Assembly: GCA_014529385.2 (NCBI GenBank) | Contig: CM043969.1 | Location: 9,525,001 to 9,589,000, forward strand | Length of the DNA: 64,000 nucleotides | DNA from: Adiantum capillus-veneris | Taxonomy: Eukaryota > Streptophyta > Polypodiopsida > Polypodiales > Pteridaceae | Direction of reading: 5' to 3' | In this document: positions 1 through 11,322 of the stretch, piece by piece | Numbering within the stretch: the first letter of the stretch is position 1 | How the letters are laid out: each line of letters opens with the position of its first letter | Notes under the pieces: generated by a model | Told to the model about the DNA's origin: nothing | Seen by the model: the letters and a program-made list of their open reading frames with translations, nothing else | Databases searched by the model: none | Made by a program: the position numbers and the translations under genes

Positions 1-442
1 GTAGACCTAAAATTCTGCAACTTCCAATAATAACTCACACTTGATTCTTTCAGAGAGAGCAATGTTTTGAAATCCACCTCGGATCCTACTTACCCTACTC
101 TTAGATTCTCATGCAATGGGGTTGTTGAAAGTGTCCACAAACACTCGTTTTCTGGTGTTTTTTATGTTTTTCAGAGCCTTGATCTTAAGACTTGTTTCGT
201 CTACCAATCATTCTCCAAATCCTAATCTAAATCTACAATTCTATAGTCCTAAAGGTACTCAGCAAGTACGATTACTTCCAAGCTACCTCTACACAGCAAA
301 AGACGACAATCTTAAGCTATGAGGTTTCTAAAAGAAAGTTTTGAACTCTAGGTGAACCTAGAGGGAGTTAAAGGACGACTACACAAGACGCTCATGTTTT
401 TTCCTAGTTTAGGTCTCTTTGATCCCCGGAAGCGGCGCCAAA
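1..442 (-). mobile_element. RE-E internal leader (partial, runs off left edge)
   Basis: This is the untranslated leader just inside the 5' LTR of a minus-strand LTR retrotransposon. Its reverse complement matches the leader of RE-D at about 33452-33900 over its whole length, so RE-E and RE-D are the same family. No long credible reading frame is present. The primer binding site is at the right end next to the LTR. The rest of RE-E lies outside the window, so its coding content is unknown. Confidence 0.85.
421..440 (-). other. RE-E primer binding site (tRNA-Asp type)
   Basis: On the minus strand this reads TGGCGCCGCTTCCGGGGATC, two bases inside the LTR end. From recall it differs from the complement of the 3' end of plant tRNA-Asp(GTC) at about two positions. 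It fixes the orientation of RE-E and marks the neighbouring LTR as the 5' one. Confidence 0.8.
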
Positions 443-1366
443 TGTGCGACGCATGTCTAACCTCACCATCCTACCTTATTGCAGTATTAGCGAGAACCAC
501 GGTTAATCTCTCAAACCATGGGACGAAGCTGACTCGACTAGTGCATAGAGGCTACAAGTGGTTTTCAATCTCTTGGAAAACAACTAACAACTCGCATCTA
601 ACTCAAGCTACACTCAAGTGACTGAAATCACCAAAAGCCAATCGCTCATCGGCAAGCAAATCACATCCGTTACAGCATCAAATGATATACAAACGTAACG
701 AAACTTCTAGGACAAGTTTATAAGACCTAAGCACACATGCTTATGGTCTCAAACCCCACTTTAGATCAAGTTCCAAATCCGCGATTATTAATAGTAGTGG
801 ATTTTTGACCTAGTCGTTTCGACCCAGAATGCATCTAAATGCTTAGCAATGATGACCCAGAATGCATCATAATGCTTAGCCTATGCTTAATTTTTTATTT
901 GAAAGTGTAAATTCCTAGTTATGATGAAATTAGGCCGTGGGTTGTCGGCGACGCCAAAAGCTACGAAATATTGTGAATGGCTTATATCAATGCGTAGAGC
1001 TCTTACCTGCGGTTGCAATGCAACAAACACAATCGAAATGTGACAACCGGAGAGGGAGTAGGAAGCGCGAGAAGGAGAGGAGTGAGTATCATTATCTCAC
1101 GCTGTGTATTTCTTATCCAAAAACTTACAAAAATTGGCTTTTATACCTTAGCCAAGGTTTTTGGGTGGTCAAAACTAATAATCTGGAGTTCTACCAAAGC
1201 TGGGAAATGACTCGCTGATAGAATCTAAAAGCATGTAGCCTTGGCTCATTAATTACAAAGTTTATCAGAGAAAATAGGAGTTACAATATTCCCGATTTAT
1301 CAAAATAATAATTTTTTTACAAAGAGAACGCCGAAAAATGGTGTCCGTGTTAGCTTGCTGCTAACA
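443..1366 (-). mobile_element. 5' LTR of RE-E
   Basis: This 924-bp LTR is bounded by TG at 443 and CA at 1366 on the plus strand. Its reverse complement aligns with the RE-D LTRs, closely in the half near the primer site and more weakly elsewhere. The outer end is a small hairpin (TGTTAGC, five bases, GCTAACA at 1348-1366). The RE-D LTRs start with a hairpin in the same place but of different sequence. The outer flank is TGATG. The matching target duplication would be outside the window. Confidence 0.85.
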
Positions 1367-1707
1367 TGATGCATGAAGCTTTCCATCTTCATAGCATCAC
1401 CTAGGTCACAAGGAGCACAAAGATTGTATTGTACCAAGTCTCTTTTGATGGGACAAACTATAATACAAATGCCTATTTGAGGGGGGACCGGCTCCACATA
1501 AATCCGGTCCTCAACTGTTGTCATGTTCTGTAAACTATCTCTCTTCCAATAGTATTGTCCATGCCAACTTAACTAAATGCTATGTTTAATTTTCTACCAT
1601 CAATTAAGTTTACCCTCTATGCTCACAAAGTAATTCCATAAAAGTGCTATCTCTAATTTCCGCTACTCTCAAATCTCATAGGCCATTTCCATTAAATGCT
1701 CCCTTGA
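1367..1707 (+). mobile_element. RE-C-family LTR fragment, interrupted by RE-E
   Basis: This stretch is the diverged reverse complement of the part of the RE-C LTR at about 52799-53145. Shared words include the region around CCTCAACTGTTGTCA and the end CCATTAAATGCT, which corresponds to CCATTAAATGTTACA in RE-C. The fragment is cut on the left by RE-E, and the other half should lie beyond the window. It could be a solo LTR or one end of a complete element. No clear primer site follows its right end. Confidence 0.6.
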
Positions 1708-1709
1708 TT

Positions 1710-2119
1710 GGTGTACACTAGTGTCACATTATTTTGTAGTTTAATAGGGCACTCAAATACATGATGCGGACCCCCACACTTGTAGCATTGAAGAGGTGGT
1801 CTCTTGGCAATGAGATTGATATTTTGGCCTCTTGTCGCAAGAGCATCTACTTATAAATAGGCTTGACTTCTCCCCAGTAGTCTTCCATGTAGTATTGTGG
1901 ACACTCTTCAAGTGCATCGATTCCATAGGCAAGAATAGGGTCAATATCACCTTCACAATCCACACAAGCACTACATGACTCGCACCCCACTTGGTTCACA
2001 TGAGTGACTCTCAAATGCGGGGCTTGCAACCCTAACACTGGTGGAGGTGGTGTCCTTTGAACAACATTTTGGGCCCTAGGAACTGTAAGGTCTCCACCTT
2101 TCTCCAAAACCAATCCCAC
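1710..2119 (-). pseudogene. retrotransposon gag fragment with zinc knuckle
   Basis: On the minus strand an open stretch of about 90 codons starts at 2119. After a one-base frameshift near 1855 it continues into a nucleocapsid zinc knuckle, CYKCGGPHHVFECPI (C-x2-C-x4-H-x4-C, 1749-1787). This motif binds RNA in retroelement Gag proteins. The knuckle differs from those of RE-A2 and RE-C, so this is a relic of another element. No protease or pol adjoins it. Confidence 0.6.
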
Positions 2120-3745
2120 ATGTAAATTAATTAAACCCAGTTTTCATACTACAAATAGTTACTATTTTTGGTAGTTTTTCTAAATCTGTCGGTGCCAAGA
2201 TGTTTAGAATGTTATAGACCTTTCAAAAATGAATAAATTTTTTTTTTGTGAAAAATCTCCTAAAATAGTAAGTTTTTGGTCACCCGACCCGTCTAGTTTT
2301 GACCGGCTCGTCAAACTGCACCCGTATCCAGAATTTGAAAAAATGCAATTTCGAACACCGAGAGCTGCTAAATATGGTAGGTACTCGGGATGATGCACCT
2401 TAGCTCCATCTTAGCACAGCAAGTTTCAGAGTTAAAATCCAAGCTGTAACGACCGTCTAAGGATAAAAATAAATTTTTATTTCTAAGGCTAGCAGGAGCA
2501 CCGACACTCGGGGACTGGTGTGTGCACAGGCTCTAGGCCATTGGGAGCTTTCTTTAGCAGTTAGAGGGCGCCCCCACTCATCTAGGAGCTTGTGGGAGAG
2601 TTTCCAAGCAAGAGAGAAAGTGTGAGACTCAGTTAAAGCAAGCAAATTGGACACTTGCAAGCTATGCACTCAAGCTGCCATGCATGACCAAAGTGCTCAT
2701 CCAGATGCAATTAGCAGCATAATTCGACCTCTTGAGGTTGGGAGCCTATTTAAGGACCTTTTCCCACACAAACACACACACACGCACAGAGATACTCAGT
2801 ACACACACACTCTCTCTCACACACACATACCTTGAGCGAGTGTTGCCGGCATACACAATCTCTAGGAGAGGATTAAGGGAAGGAAGTGCTGCCAATTTCT
2901 TGTCAGATTAGGCTTCTTGGATCAGCAATCAAGGTCTTAATCAACTCGAATTACGGTAATCTTGAGTTAAATTCATGCTTACATCTTAATCTCTCTATGA
3001 ATCCCTTATTTTCCGCTAATACTATGCATAATCTAACTACTCTACCTAGTAGAAACTCTCTAAATCACCATGTGATTAGTCTATTTCGCTTTCTTAATCC
3101 CATTAGCTAATTATGCATCAAGTCAACCTCCTAATCACAAATAAATCCATGGTTAGTAAGAAGGAATTACCAGTTAGTCAATTCAATGATTGAGTGGTGG
3201 AGATTGACCCAATTTCTAGCAATGTAACTAATTAAACAACCCCAATTTGTCATTTCATTAGGAAAGAGTTTAATTAAAGGATTAAACTCATATTTCAAGA
3301 GATTAATGTGTAATTAGAAGAGTTAATTCCCCCTCTCAAAATTAACTGTCACTAAAGAACATAATTTCTTCCGCATATGCATAAGACATAACTGCATCTT
3401 TCCGTTCATTTTTTAGAAGGAATTAGTACACTAAAATCATCATTGAACCACTCTAATTAAGCAAGTAACTACAAGAACTTAATTCTCCAATTTCCTAAGC
3501 TAAGAACCTTAATTCAAAGTCAAATTCCATAAGTTCAGAAGAAGATGCTATCCTAAATTGATGTAATTATGTCTTGGATCACCTAATATTACCCCAAATT
3601 TACCCAAAATTAGATAGATGAGTAATAACCGTACTTGAAGTTAATCTACTCCTTCCGTATAAGAGCAATTTCTTGATAAGACTAACCATGTTGTATTCGG
3701 ACCGTTTGTGGTTATTATGGTAATATTGAACACTAGTATCATCTT
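2120..3745. other. unassigned, possibly LTR-like sequence
   Basis: I see no gene here. A sequence starting TGTAACGACC at 2445 looks like the start of a plant LTR, and a CA/CT-rich microsatellite lies at about 2765-2830, the kind of tract found inside several LTRs of this window. No second copy, primer site or TSD was found, so the LTR reading is only a suggestion. Confidence 0.25.
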
Positions 3746-3759
3746 TAGTAGTGAGTATA

Positions 3760-3960
3760 ATGGCCCCAAAGAGGACCCGTTTTGGTAGATCTCACGACCA
3801 TGAGGCCGGAACAAGCAACACCAGCGGAAAGGGAAAGGCTCCTATCGTCGAGCAAGCACCGGCCATCTCACGAAGCAATCAAAAGGAGATTATTGAGGTA
3901 GGTCTAGTTTTAATTCAAGTACAGTTTAATAATATTGCATTCGGAAAGGTAGGAAAGTAA
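3760..3960 (+). other. short open frame, possible first exon or gag start
   Basis: A short frame begins MAPKRTRFGRSHDHEAG, is basic and rich in Ser, Gly and Lys, and reaches GAG followed by GTAGGT, which would serve as a splice donor at 3898. The rest of the frame after that point looks random. I do not recognise the product. It could be the start of a retrotransposon ORF or a chance frame. Confidence 0.2.
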
Positions 3961-4800
3961 CATTAACCCAAAACATGTTGGAAGATCCAATGGAGACCAC
4001 GGCATTTTAATTGATGCATTTAAATTCAAGTAGGAAAGAATGTTTTTGGGATATACTGTCTAGTGTAGGAAAGACTCTTTGCTAGGGAAAATTTACTCAA
4101 CCAGTTCATTTTTAATTCCAATGTTGATTTAGTCCTGATCCCCCTATTGATCTCACAGGGGCATCTCGCGAAGTTCTCGCTGTAACTAGGATTACCTAGC
4201 TTAGGGCTTTGATCCACGTCTTGCATTCTTTACAGTGGATACCCACGACTTGCGTTATTTGCGGTGGGATGTTCATGTCGTGCTTTTTATGCGATGGACA
4301 AACCTAGTTGTATGGGCAACTAGGTGACAACGGGTGGAGTTAACACTCGCTGGGGGATTTTGTGCCTCCATGACATTGGAAGTTTAAATGAAATGAGTTA
4401 TTGAGTGACTTTTTACTAGAAAGATTGTTTTGGTGCTGCTTTGAAAAATTGTTTGAAGGGCTATCTTAACACAACCTATGAATTGGAATTAATCAATGAA
4501 TATATATGTTGAACAAAAAATGTGTTAGTAATTAGGACACACAAGACAAAGTGTGAGTATGGGGGTGGAAAGTGGGGGCTTGGCTCGGGTTGCCAATGCC
4601 TATGAGAAGGGTGGTCCCGATTGGTCGGGAACTCTCTATCCCCATAGTACGATAAATGACATTAGAATTACTCATTACACCAAAATCAGTGAAGTCCCAA
4701 GTGTGCGTGCCTCTGAAATCAATGGGGAAAAAGGCACTCGAGACTTCTCTCCTTCTGGAAGGTGAGTCTTAGGATCAATAATTGGTCAGACACGCTTTTC
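3961..4800. other. unassigned region
   Basis: There is no gene I can support. A 70-codon plus-strand frame at 4553-4765 gives no recognisable motif. The region lies between the unassigned LTR-like stretch and the RE-A1 gag relic and is probably decayed transposon sequence. Confidence 0.3.
4214..4300 (+). repeat. three degenerate ~32-bp tandem repeats
   Basis: Three successive units share the plan C-A-C/T-G, TTGC or GTGC, a T-rich run, then GTGGAT or GATGGA. They start near 4214, 4244 and 4273. The repeat is imperfect and short, and I know no function for it. Confidence 0.35.
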
Positions 4801-5092
4801 CCTGCGGGGTGGAACTAAATCTTGTTGCTAGTAGGCTCGACTCAATTCACTTGGTGATGAGAGCTCGTCCGCTAGTTGATCCCTTAAACCACCTTGTTTG
4901 CTTCCACTAAAGATCTAGTGGCCACCAGGTTTACCATCAGAACCGTCGTTTGAGATGACGGGGTGGGGACCTCACAGGAACCATGTGTTGTGATGGTTGT
5001 TCAAAAGGTGGGGCAGACATCAATGCAGGCACTCGAGGTGTGTTCGTCCATGATAAAGTTGGTTTATTTGCCATCGCACGTTTAAATACTAT

Positions 5093-6009
5093 GCAATCCT
5101 TGGCTTGACGAACATACCTCCCACATGCATTGCAAATCTCGTTAAATTTTACTCTAAACGTAGGGAATCCACACTGGTACTATGTGGAACAAAGCAAACG
5201 GAGCACCATTGTTGCTCCCTTCTCGGATACACATTATTGTTTTGCAAAGCACGATTATCCTTAAGATTTTCTTGAATAGCCTTGGTTAGGTCAGCCAAAT
5301 TCATCTCAGACAGATTTTTATCTTTGACAATGGGTTTTATGGTTATTGGCTCATGTCTAATTGCTTGTGAGCTAGTAGATTTTGGCTCAAACAAACACTT
5401 TTTCTCATGCAATCATTAAATTTTCCTCCAATTGGATTGCATTGGTGGGGACTACCTCCCCAAGTAGTGATACCTCTATTGACTAGGCCATTATAGATAT
5501 CCTCATGTCGTAGTCCCCTAATAAATCTATCAAGAAATTGGTTTTGTTAAAACGCTCATTTGGATTACAATGAGAGTTCAAATTCTTCAAGCAACTAATA
5601 AAGTCTCTCACTGACTCGCCTTCCTCATGTTGGGCTTTCTAGAGCTGAGAGGCTATACCCCAAAAGCACTCCCTCTCGTATGTACTCTTCAAGAAGAAAC
5701 TTTTGAGAGTGGAATAGTGCGTGCGTTCTTCATTCCTTAGGGTTCTATACCAATCTCCTTCCTTCCCACTTAGAATCAAGCTTAAAGCCTTGTACTTATG
5801 TAGCTCATTGTGCTCTTCTAAGTAATCACATACTTGTTCAAATACATCCATTTGCTGCCTAACATCTCCGTCTCCACTGAATTTTTTTTAAGCTTGGCTA
5901 CTTGTACTGCCTTGCTTCTAGGCTCTCTATAAGGTGTGCTACGCATATTTTCACCAATAGATCGAATAGCTTGAGCGAATGTTGCCAAGTCACCCAAGTG
6001 AGAAAGAAT
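5093..6009 (-). pseudogene. RE-A1 gag, capsid and nucleocapsid part
   Basis: Minus-strand Gag relic of the oldest element in the stack. The capsid part (5639-6009) contains LSLILSGKEGDWYRTL and, in a shifted frame, ESVRDFISCL followed by HCNP, typical of the retrotransposon Gag domain. Near the left end is a knuckle CNACGRYVRQAKDC (5093-5134), which is C-x2-C-x4-R-x4-C: the zinc-binding His is replaced by Arg. Several stops and frameshifts break it. The frame is interrupted on the right by RE-P and continues at 11552. No pol follows on the left, so RE-A1 is truncated or was replaced there. Confidence 0.65.
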
Positions 6010-6233
6010 TGAAGTCGCGGAGCGGAGCGTGGGTCGACTCTCTCTCACACACACACACACATAGTGAGCTTACACAGTACACAGTACGCAGAGAACTGTT
6101 AGAAGGGTTATCTCCCAATTTCTTTAGTATTCACAAAGAATATGTTAGTATATACAAAGAGTTAGAGGTAAGTGAGTTAGGCGGGCGGGCGGCCATATCC
6201 GCATAAGAGGCCACTTGGGCTTTAATCCCAACA
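6010..6233 (-). mobile_element. 3' LTR of RE-P, with adjacent polypurine tract
   Basis: In element sense this LTR starts TGTTGGGATTAAAGCCC and ends CGACTTCA. It contains a short CT/CA microsatellite. The polypurine tract AAGTGGGAGGT abuts it at 6234-6244 and primes plus-strand synthesis. Confidence 0.95.
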
Positions 6234-6317
6234 ACCTCCCACTTAAAGTCCAATGTGGCACTTTAAGTAACTGTAAATCTATGAACATAAATGTACAAAG
6301 ATTTACATGGCTGCCAT

Positions 6318-8651
6318 CTATCCAATGCCCAACAACTCACGACAATGCACAAAGCCCTCTCCTGGAAGTCCCTTTGTGAGTAGATCAGCAGGATTGTCCT
6401 TGGTGTGGATCTTCAGCAGTTGTATCTGCTTGTCTTCAAGTACTTCCCTAATGAAGTGATACTTCACATCAATATGCTTAGTCTTCGAATGGAACACTGG
6501 ATTCTTTGCCAATTGTATAGCACTTTGACTATCACAATATAACTCTGGCATATCTGCATTGATTCCCAAGTCTGCAACCAATCTACCAAGCCAAATAGCT
6601 TCTTTGCATGCCTCATTTGCTGCAACATACTCAGCTTCTGTAGTAGACTGCGTAACACAAGCTTGTATTCGAGATCGCCATGATATGGCACCTCCAGCCA
6701 ATGTAAAGACATAGCCTGATGTAGATCTCCTCTTATCCAAGTCTCCTGCATAATCTGAGTCAGTGTATCCTCTGACACTCAAATCCTGACTACCATAGCA
6801 TATGCGCATACTCTTTGTATGTTTTAAGTATCTCATGATACCTTTCACTGCCTCCCAATGTTTCTTGCCGGGATTTGACATATATCTGCTAACCACTCCC
6901 ACTGCAAATGCAATATCCGGACGTGTAGCAATCATTGCATACATCAAACTACCCACTGCAGACGCATATGGAATCTTATCCATTTCAGCCTTTTCTTCCT
7001 CAGACACAGGACAATCTTGTTTGCTAAGTTTCACATATGGTGGCAATGGAACACTCAATGCCTTTCCCTTCTCCATATTGAAACGTTGCAAAACCTTGTC
7101 AATATACTCTGTTTGAGATAACCAAATCAACTTCTTTGATCTGTCTCTCTCAATGCGCATACCAAGTATATGACTTGCCTCACCCATGTCTTTCATGTCA
7201 AACGATTTTGCCATCTTTGACTTCAAAGCTGAAATTTCTTCCAAGTGTTTGCCAGCAATCAACATGTCATCCACATACAAAATAAGGATCAGCCAACTGC
7301 CATCCTTAGCCTTCTTTGTATATAGACAGTGATCGAAGTCACTACGTTTGTAGCCTTGAGAAAGCATAAACTGGTGGAACTTATGGTACCATGCCCTCGG
7401 TGATTGTTTTAAGCCATAAAGACTCTTTAACAACTGGCATACCAAATGTTCCATGCCTTTCTCAACAAACCCTTCTGGCTGCTGCATGTAAATTTCCACA
7501 TCTAAATCACCATGCAAGAACGCTGTCTTGACATCCATTTGGTGCAACACCAAATCCAATATAGCAACCAATGCAAGAAAGCATCTCAATGTAGTCATCT
7601 TGACCACTGGAGAGAAGACTTCATCAAAGTCAATGCCTTGTTCTTGCTTAAAGCCCTTTGCAACAAGCCTTGCTTTGTACTTTGGCTGACTATCATGAGC
7701 GGTGATCTTATACCTGTAAACCCATTTACAAGGTAGAGCCTTTTTGCCCTGTGGTAATTTAACCAACTTCCATGTCTGGTTTTTATGCAGAGCTGTCATC
7801 TCTGACTGCATGGCCAACTGCCATTTTTTCGAGTCAACCACTTGTAATGCTTCCTTGTAACAAGATGGTTCTCCGCAATCTGTGAGCATGACATAATTTA
7901 GAGATGGCACATAACGATCAGGTGGTTTGGAGACACGCTCAGAACGGCTCACCACAACTGATTCTGCCTCTCTAGCCACTATAGGCTGTTCCTGAGCCTG
8001 ACCATGCTGTCTTGATGTGCTAGCACTAGGTCCATCTTCCCTGAAGACAACTCTTCTGATCTCCTCTGTCTTCTCTGGCTTAGCGTGAAACTTGGCTTCA
8101 TTGAAATGCACATCATTGCTACGAATAAGCTTTCTGGACTCAGGATCCCAAAGCCGGTAACCCATCTCGCCCGATTCTCCGTAGCCAAGAAATATACACT
8201 TCTTGCTCTTTGGTTCTAACTTATTTCTGAACTCCTTAGGAATATGGCTATAAGCTTCACAACCAAAGACTCTGAGATGCTTATACGAAGGTGCCTTGCC
8301 TGTCCATAGCATCTCGGCCACTGCACTCTTATCCAGAACCCTACTAGGAGACCTGTTGATCAAATGGACTGCTGTAGCCACTGCTTCCGCCCAAAATCCA
8401 TCAGGCAACTCAGCATTTGACAACATGCTTCTGACTTTCTCTTGTATGGTCCTATTCATACGTTCTGCAACCCCATTCTGTGAAGGATTATATGGTGCAG
8501 TAAGTTCCCGCTTAATCCCTTTTGCTTCACAAAAGTCTTGAAAAGCTTTGGAAACGTACTCTCCACCATTGTCAGTTCTCAAGCACTTCAGCTTCTGACC
8601 ACTGATTCTCCACCAGCTGCAAGAATGTCTTAAAGACCTTGAGCACCTCAT
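6318..8651 (-). CDS. RE-P pol: integrase C-half, reverse transcriptase, RNase H
   Basis: The frame of 777 codons encodes the second half of a copia Pol. Its start is set by a frameshift, not by a true start codon, and the first ~25 residues are out of frame. Integrase residues RTDNGGEY and NGVAERMNRT carry the second Asp and the Glu of the DDE triad. RT follows with the conserved LPQGKKALPCKWVYRYK region and the YVDDML catalytic motif. RNase H carries GYTDSDYAGD, STTEAEYVA and the downstream CDSQSAI. The protein ends CRELLGIG just before the polypurine tract. It would copy the element's RNA and insert the DNA. Apart from the frameshift it looks functional. Confidence 0.93.
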   Translation of the reverse strand: MRCSRSLRHSCSWWRISGQKLKCLRTDNGGEYVSKAFQDFCEAKGIKRELTAPYNPSQNGVAERMNRTIQEKVRSMLSNAELPDGFWAEAVATAVHLINRSPSRVLDKSAVAEMLWTGKAPSYKHLRVFGCEAYSHIPKEFRNKLEPKSKKCIFLGYGESGEMGYRLWDPESRKLIRSNDVHFNEAKFHAKPEKTEEIRRVVFREDGPSASTSRQHGQAQEQPIVAREAESVVVSRSERVSKPPDRYVPSLNYVMLTDCGEPSCYKEALQVVDSKKWQLAMQSEMTALHKNQTWKLVKLPQGKKALPCKWVYRYKITAHDSQPKYKARLVAKGFKQEQGIDFDEVFSPVVKMTTLRCFLALVAILDLVLHQMDVKTAFLHGDLDVEIYMQQPEGFVEKGMEHLVCQLLKSLYGLKQSPRAWYHKFHQFMLSQGYKRSDFDHCLYTKKAKDGSWLILILYVDDMLIAGKHLEEISALKSKMAKSFDMKDMGEASHILGMRIERDRSKKLIWLSQTEYIDKVLQRFNMEKGKALSVPLPPYVKLSKQDCPVSEEEKAEMDKIPYASAVGSLMYAMIATRPDIAFAVGVVSRYMSNPGKKHWEAVKGIMRYLKHTKSMRICYGSQDLSVRGYTDSDYAGDLDKRRSTSGYVFTLAGGAISWRSRIQACVTQSTTEAEYVAANEACKEAIWLGRLVADLGINADMPELYCDSQSAIQLAKNPVFHSKTKHIDVKYHFIREVLEDKQIQLLKIHTKDNPADLLTKGLPGEGFVHCRELLGIG

Positions 8652-10290
8652 CCTTGTGCTTCAAGAAGTAAACCCATACTTTGCGAGAATAGTCATCTAT
8701 GAATGTACAAAAGTACGCTGCTCCCCCTAGTGACAAACTAGGCATTGGTCCGCATAGATCACTGTGTACAAGAGCTAACCGTTCGTCCCTACGATTCCTC
8801 TTTGATCTGTGCGGTTCCTGTGTTTGCTTACCATAAACACAATGCTCACAAAACTCGAAATCTTGAAATGAAAAGCCAGGCAAATAACCATAATGAGAAA
8901 GTATTTCCATTCCTCTTTTTGACATATGTCCCAACCTACGATGCCACAGTGACACACTTGGCTGCTCAATCACATTAATTACATGGTTTTTAACCTCTGA
9001 AACATGTAAAGTGTACAGAGTTCCTGACTTGCTGCCATGTGCTACAGTCATCGAACCTTTGGAGATCTTCCAAGCGCTGTTCCCAAAAACTGTCACATAA
9101 CCCGCGTCATCCAACTTCCCTGTACTAATCAAGCTCTTTCGGATTGCTGGAACATGTCTGACATTCTTGAGCCATAAAGAAGAGCCATTCTGAAACTTCA
9201 ACTGCACATCTCCCACTCCAAGTATGTCACAAACCTGCTCATTGCCAAGTCTGACATAGTCTTTAGTAGCCACATATGATGTAAACCACTCTTTGTGCGG
9301 AGAAACATGTAAAGATGCCCCTGAGTCGATAATCCAATCACTCATAGCATGTCCATCCTCTGCAGTCAAGAAAACAGAATCAAGATTGCTTGTAAGGAAG
9401 ATGTCACCAGCTGCTATACCAGAATCACTGTCTGAACCAGATCCTGTGACATTCACCTCTTCAATCTTCACTGAACTCTTCTTTTCATCTTGCTCAGAAC
9501 TCTTTGTTTTGCCTTTTTCTTGTTTCCACTTCGTACAGTCTCGCTTCATGTGACCCTTCTTGCCACAATGGTAGCATTCTATGTCATCCTTTGACTTCGA
9601 ATCACGAGACTTACTTCGGTTTTGTGCCTTCTTACCCTTCTTCTCTTTAAACAGTTGTCTCCCTCGAACGACCAAAGCACTATTGCCTTTGCCTTTGTCA
9701 ATGTTCTTCCTGTTCACTTCCTCTGTGAGCAAGCTGCCTTCTACATTGGCACTTGTAAGACCTTCTGGCGCGACAGAATTACTTAACGCTGTACGAAAAG
9801 TATCCCAACTGTCTGGCAAAGTGATTAAGAGAAACATAGCCTTCACTGAATCTGGAAAGACTATCTCCTGTGCTGTTAACTGGCTGAAAATTGAGTGAAA
9901 TTCATTCAGATGATTTGACATGGCTGTCCCTTCCTTCATCTTCAAATCCACCAATTTCTTGAGCCAGTAAATCTGAGAAGCAGCACTTTGTTTCTCGTAC
10001 ATATCACATAGCTTTTGCCATACGCCATACGCTGTAGTCTCTTCTGCTACGTTGAAGTAAACATTTTCTGCCAGTGTCAGCATGATTGTGGAACAAGCTA
10101 ACTCGTCAAGCTCTTCCCACTCATCTTCAGCCATAAATTCTGGTCTCTCCCCTTTGAGCTTCAGTGGCTTCACTTGTTTTTTCTGCACCAAAACCTGCCA
10201 AATCTGCTTCTTCCAGAATGGAAAGTTTGTGCCATCCAGCTTCTTTATGTTGTAAAGAGTCTCACTGTGAGAAGATGCCATATCTGCCAA
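8572..10290 (-). CDS. RE-P gag, protease and integrase N-half
   Basis: This 572-codon frame starts MADMASSHSETLYNIKKLDG. The Gag domain fills roughly residues 10-210 and is followed by a nucleocapsid knuckle CYHCGKKGHMKRDC. The retropepsin has WIIDSGASLHVS at about residue 320. The GAG-pre-integrase zinc finger is LWHRRLGHM to CEHCVYGKQ, and HSDLCGP supplies the first catalytic Asp of integrase. The frame then breaks at VENQW near 8610, where one or two bases are missing compared with copia relatives, and pol continues in the frame ending at 6318. In an intact copia element this would be one polyprotein. Confidence 0.93.
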   Translation of the reverse strand: MADMASSHSETLYNIKKLDGTNFPFWKKQIWQVLVQKKQVKPLKLKGERPEFMAEDEWEELDELACSTIMLTLAENVYFNVAEETTAYGVWQKLCDMYEKQSAASQIYWLKKLVDLKMKEGTAMSNHLNEFHSIFSQLTAQEIVFPDSVKAMFLLITLPDSWDTFRTALSNSVAPEGLTSANVEGSLLTEEVNRKNIDKGKGNSALVVRGRQLFKEKKGKKAQNRSKSRDSKSKDDIECYHCGKKGHMKRDCTKWKQEKGKTKSSEQDEKKSSVKIEEVNVTGSGSDSDSGIAAGDIFLTSNLDSVFLTAEDGHAMSDWIIDSGASLHVSPHKEWFTSYVATKDYVRLGNEQVCDILGVGDVQLKFQNGSSLWLKNVRHVPAIRKSLISTGKLDDAGYVTVFGNSAWKISKGSMTVAHGSKSGTLYTLHVSEVKNHVINVIEQPSVSLWHRRLGHMSKRGMEILSHYGYLPGFSFQDFEFCEHCVYGKQTQEPHRSKRNRRDERLALVHSDLCGPMPSLSLGGAAYFCTFIDDYSRKVWVYFLKHKDEVLKVFKTFLQLVENQWSEAEVLEN

Positions 10291-11322
10291 ACTGTTTACT
10301 CCTGAGAAAAATCCGGCAGAGTTTCCCCTGTAAACTGGCCTCTGTACACAGTAAACAAGCTATAATCAACAAGCTGAACACCTCTCCTCAGGAACTGTCA
10401 GTATTTTTGAAAATTTTTGACAGAGTCTCCCCTGTAAACTGAGATCTGGGAACCAAAAGATAGCTCAAAAACAATCATAAATAGCTGACCAGTGACAAAT
10501 CCTGTAAGCATACACTGTCTCCTCTCTGGGCGATGACAGAACCTGTATCTGTCTCAAGACTGAACTCTGAACAATGCCTCAACGGCCTGACGCATAAGAT
10601 GCAATCCAGTGTCTACACAAAGTCATACATCCTAAGGGATAAAAGTCGCCGAAGAGGATGCGTGTAGAGGGGAACTCCAGCAACCTAATCCACCTCACAC
10701 TGGGTAACCCAGCCCCCAGTGCTTGGCTTCAAAAAACCTCACACACGACCCTCTCAGATGGCTCAGCAAACTGCCCAGAACTAGCATACATCCTATAATA
10801 GACCAATCACTGTCCTATGACCGCTGCGGCGCTCTGTCTGCTAGCGTGACTCACAACTAGCAGACCCACAATCACAGTACATCAATCTGCAATACATGCC
10901 AGTGGTGTCAAGCCGTCGTATGGCCACACCTCCCCTGGAACCTGGCAAGCACAAGAAGTAGCAATGCAGACTGCAATATATATATCTGATGATATATATG
11001 TGTACCTGGTCTATAGATGATGCTCTGAAGACGAATAAGTGATGTATGTCGATGTCGATATTGATGTCGACCACCTCCTGCTTGCCAATCTACACAAGAC
11101 GGATTTCTTTGCGGCTGAAATCTATCTTCTGCTGTAGTGCTCAGAACGAAATTCTGAGGGCATAAACGGCTTCGAAAGGGGGGTAAAACCCCAGGTCACC
11201 TGATGGAAACGCTCCCGGAACGCCGAGTGTGAATTTTCAAACTCCGGATCCAGAATCTGCCGAAAAAGTGCGCGCGCGCGCGATTGCGCAAATCCGCACT
11301 GAACCAAGGCTCTGATACCAAT
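10291..11322 (-). other. RE-P leader and primer binding site
   Basis: About 1 kb of untranslated leader separates the LTR from gag, long for a copia element. The primer site at 11302-11320 reads TGGTATCAGAGCCTTGGTT on the minus strand, complementary to the 3' end of initiator tRNA-Met, and is two bases from the LTR. I see no other gene in the leader. Confidence 0.85.
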
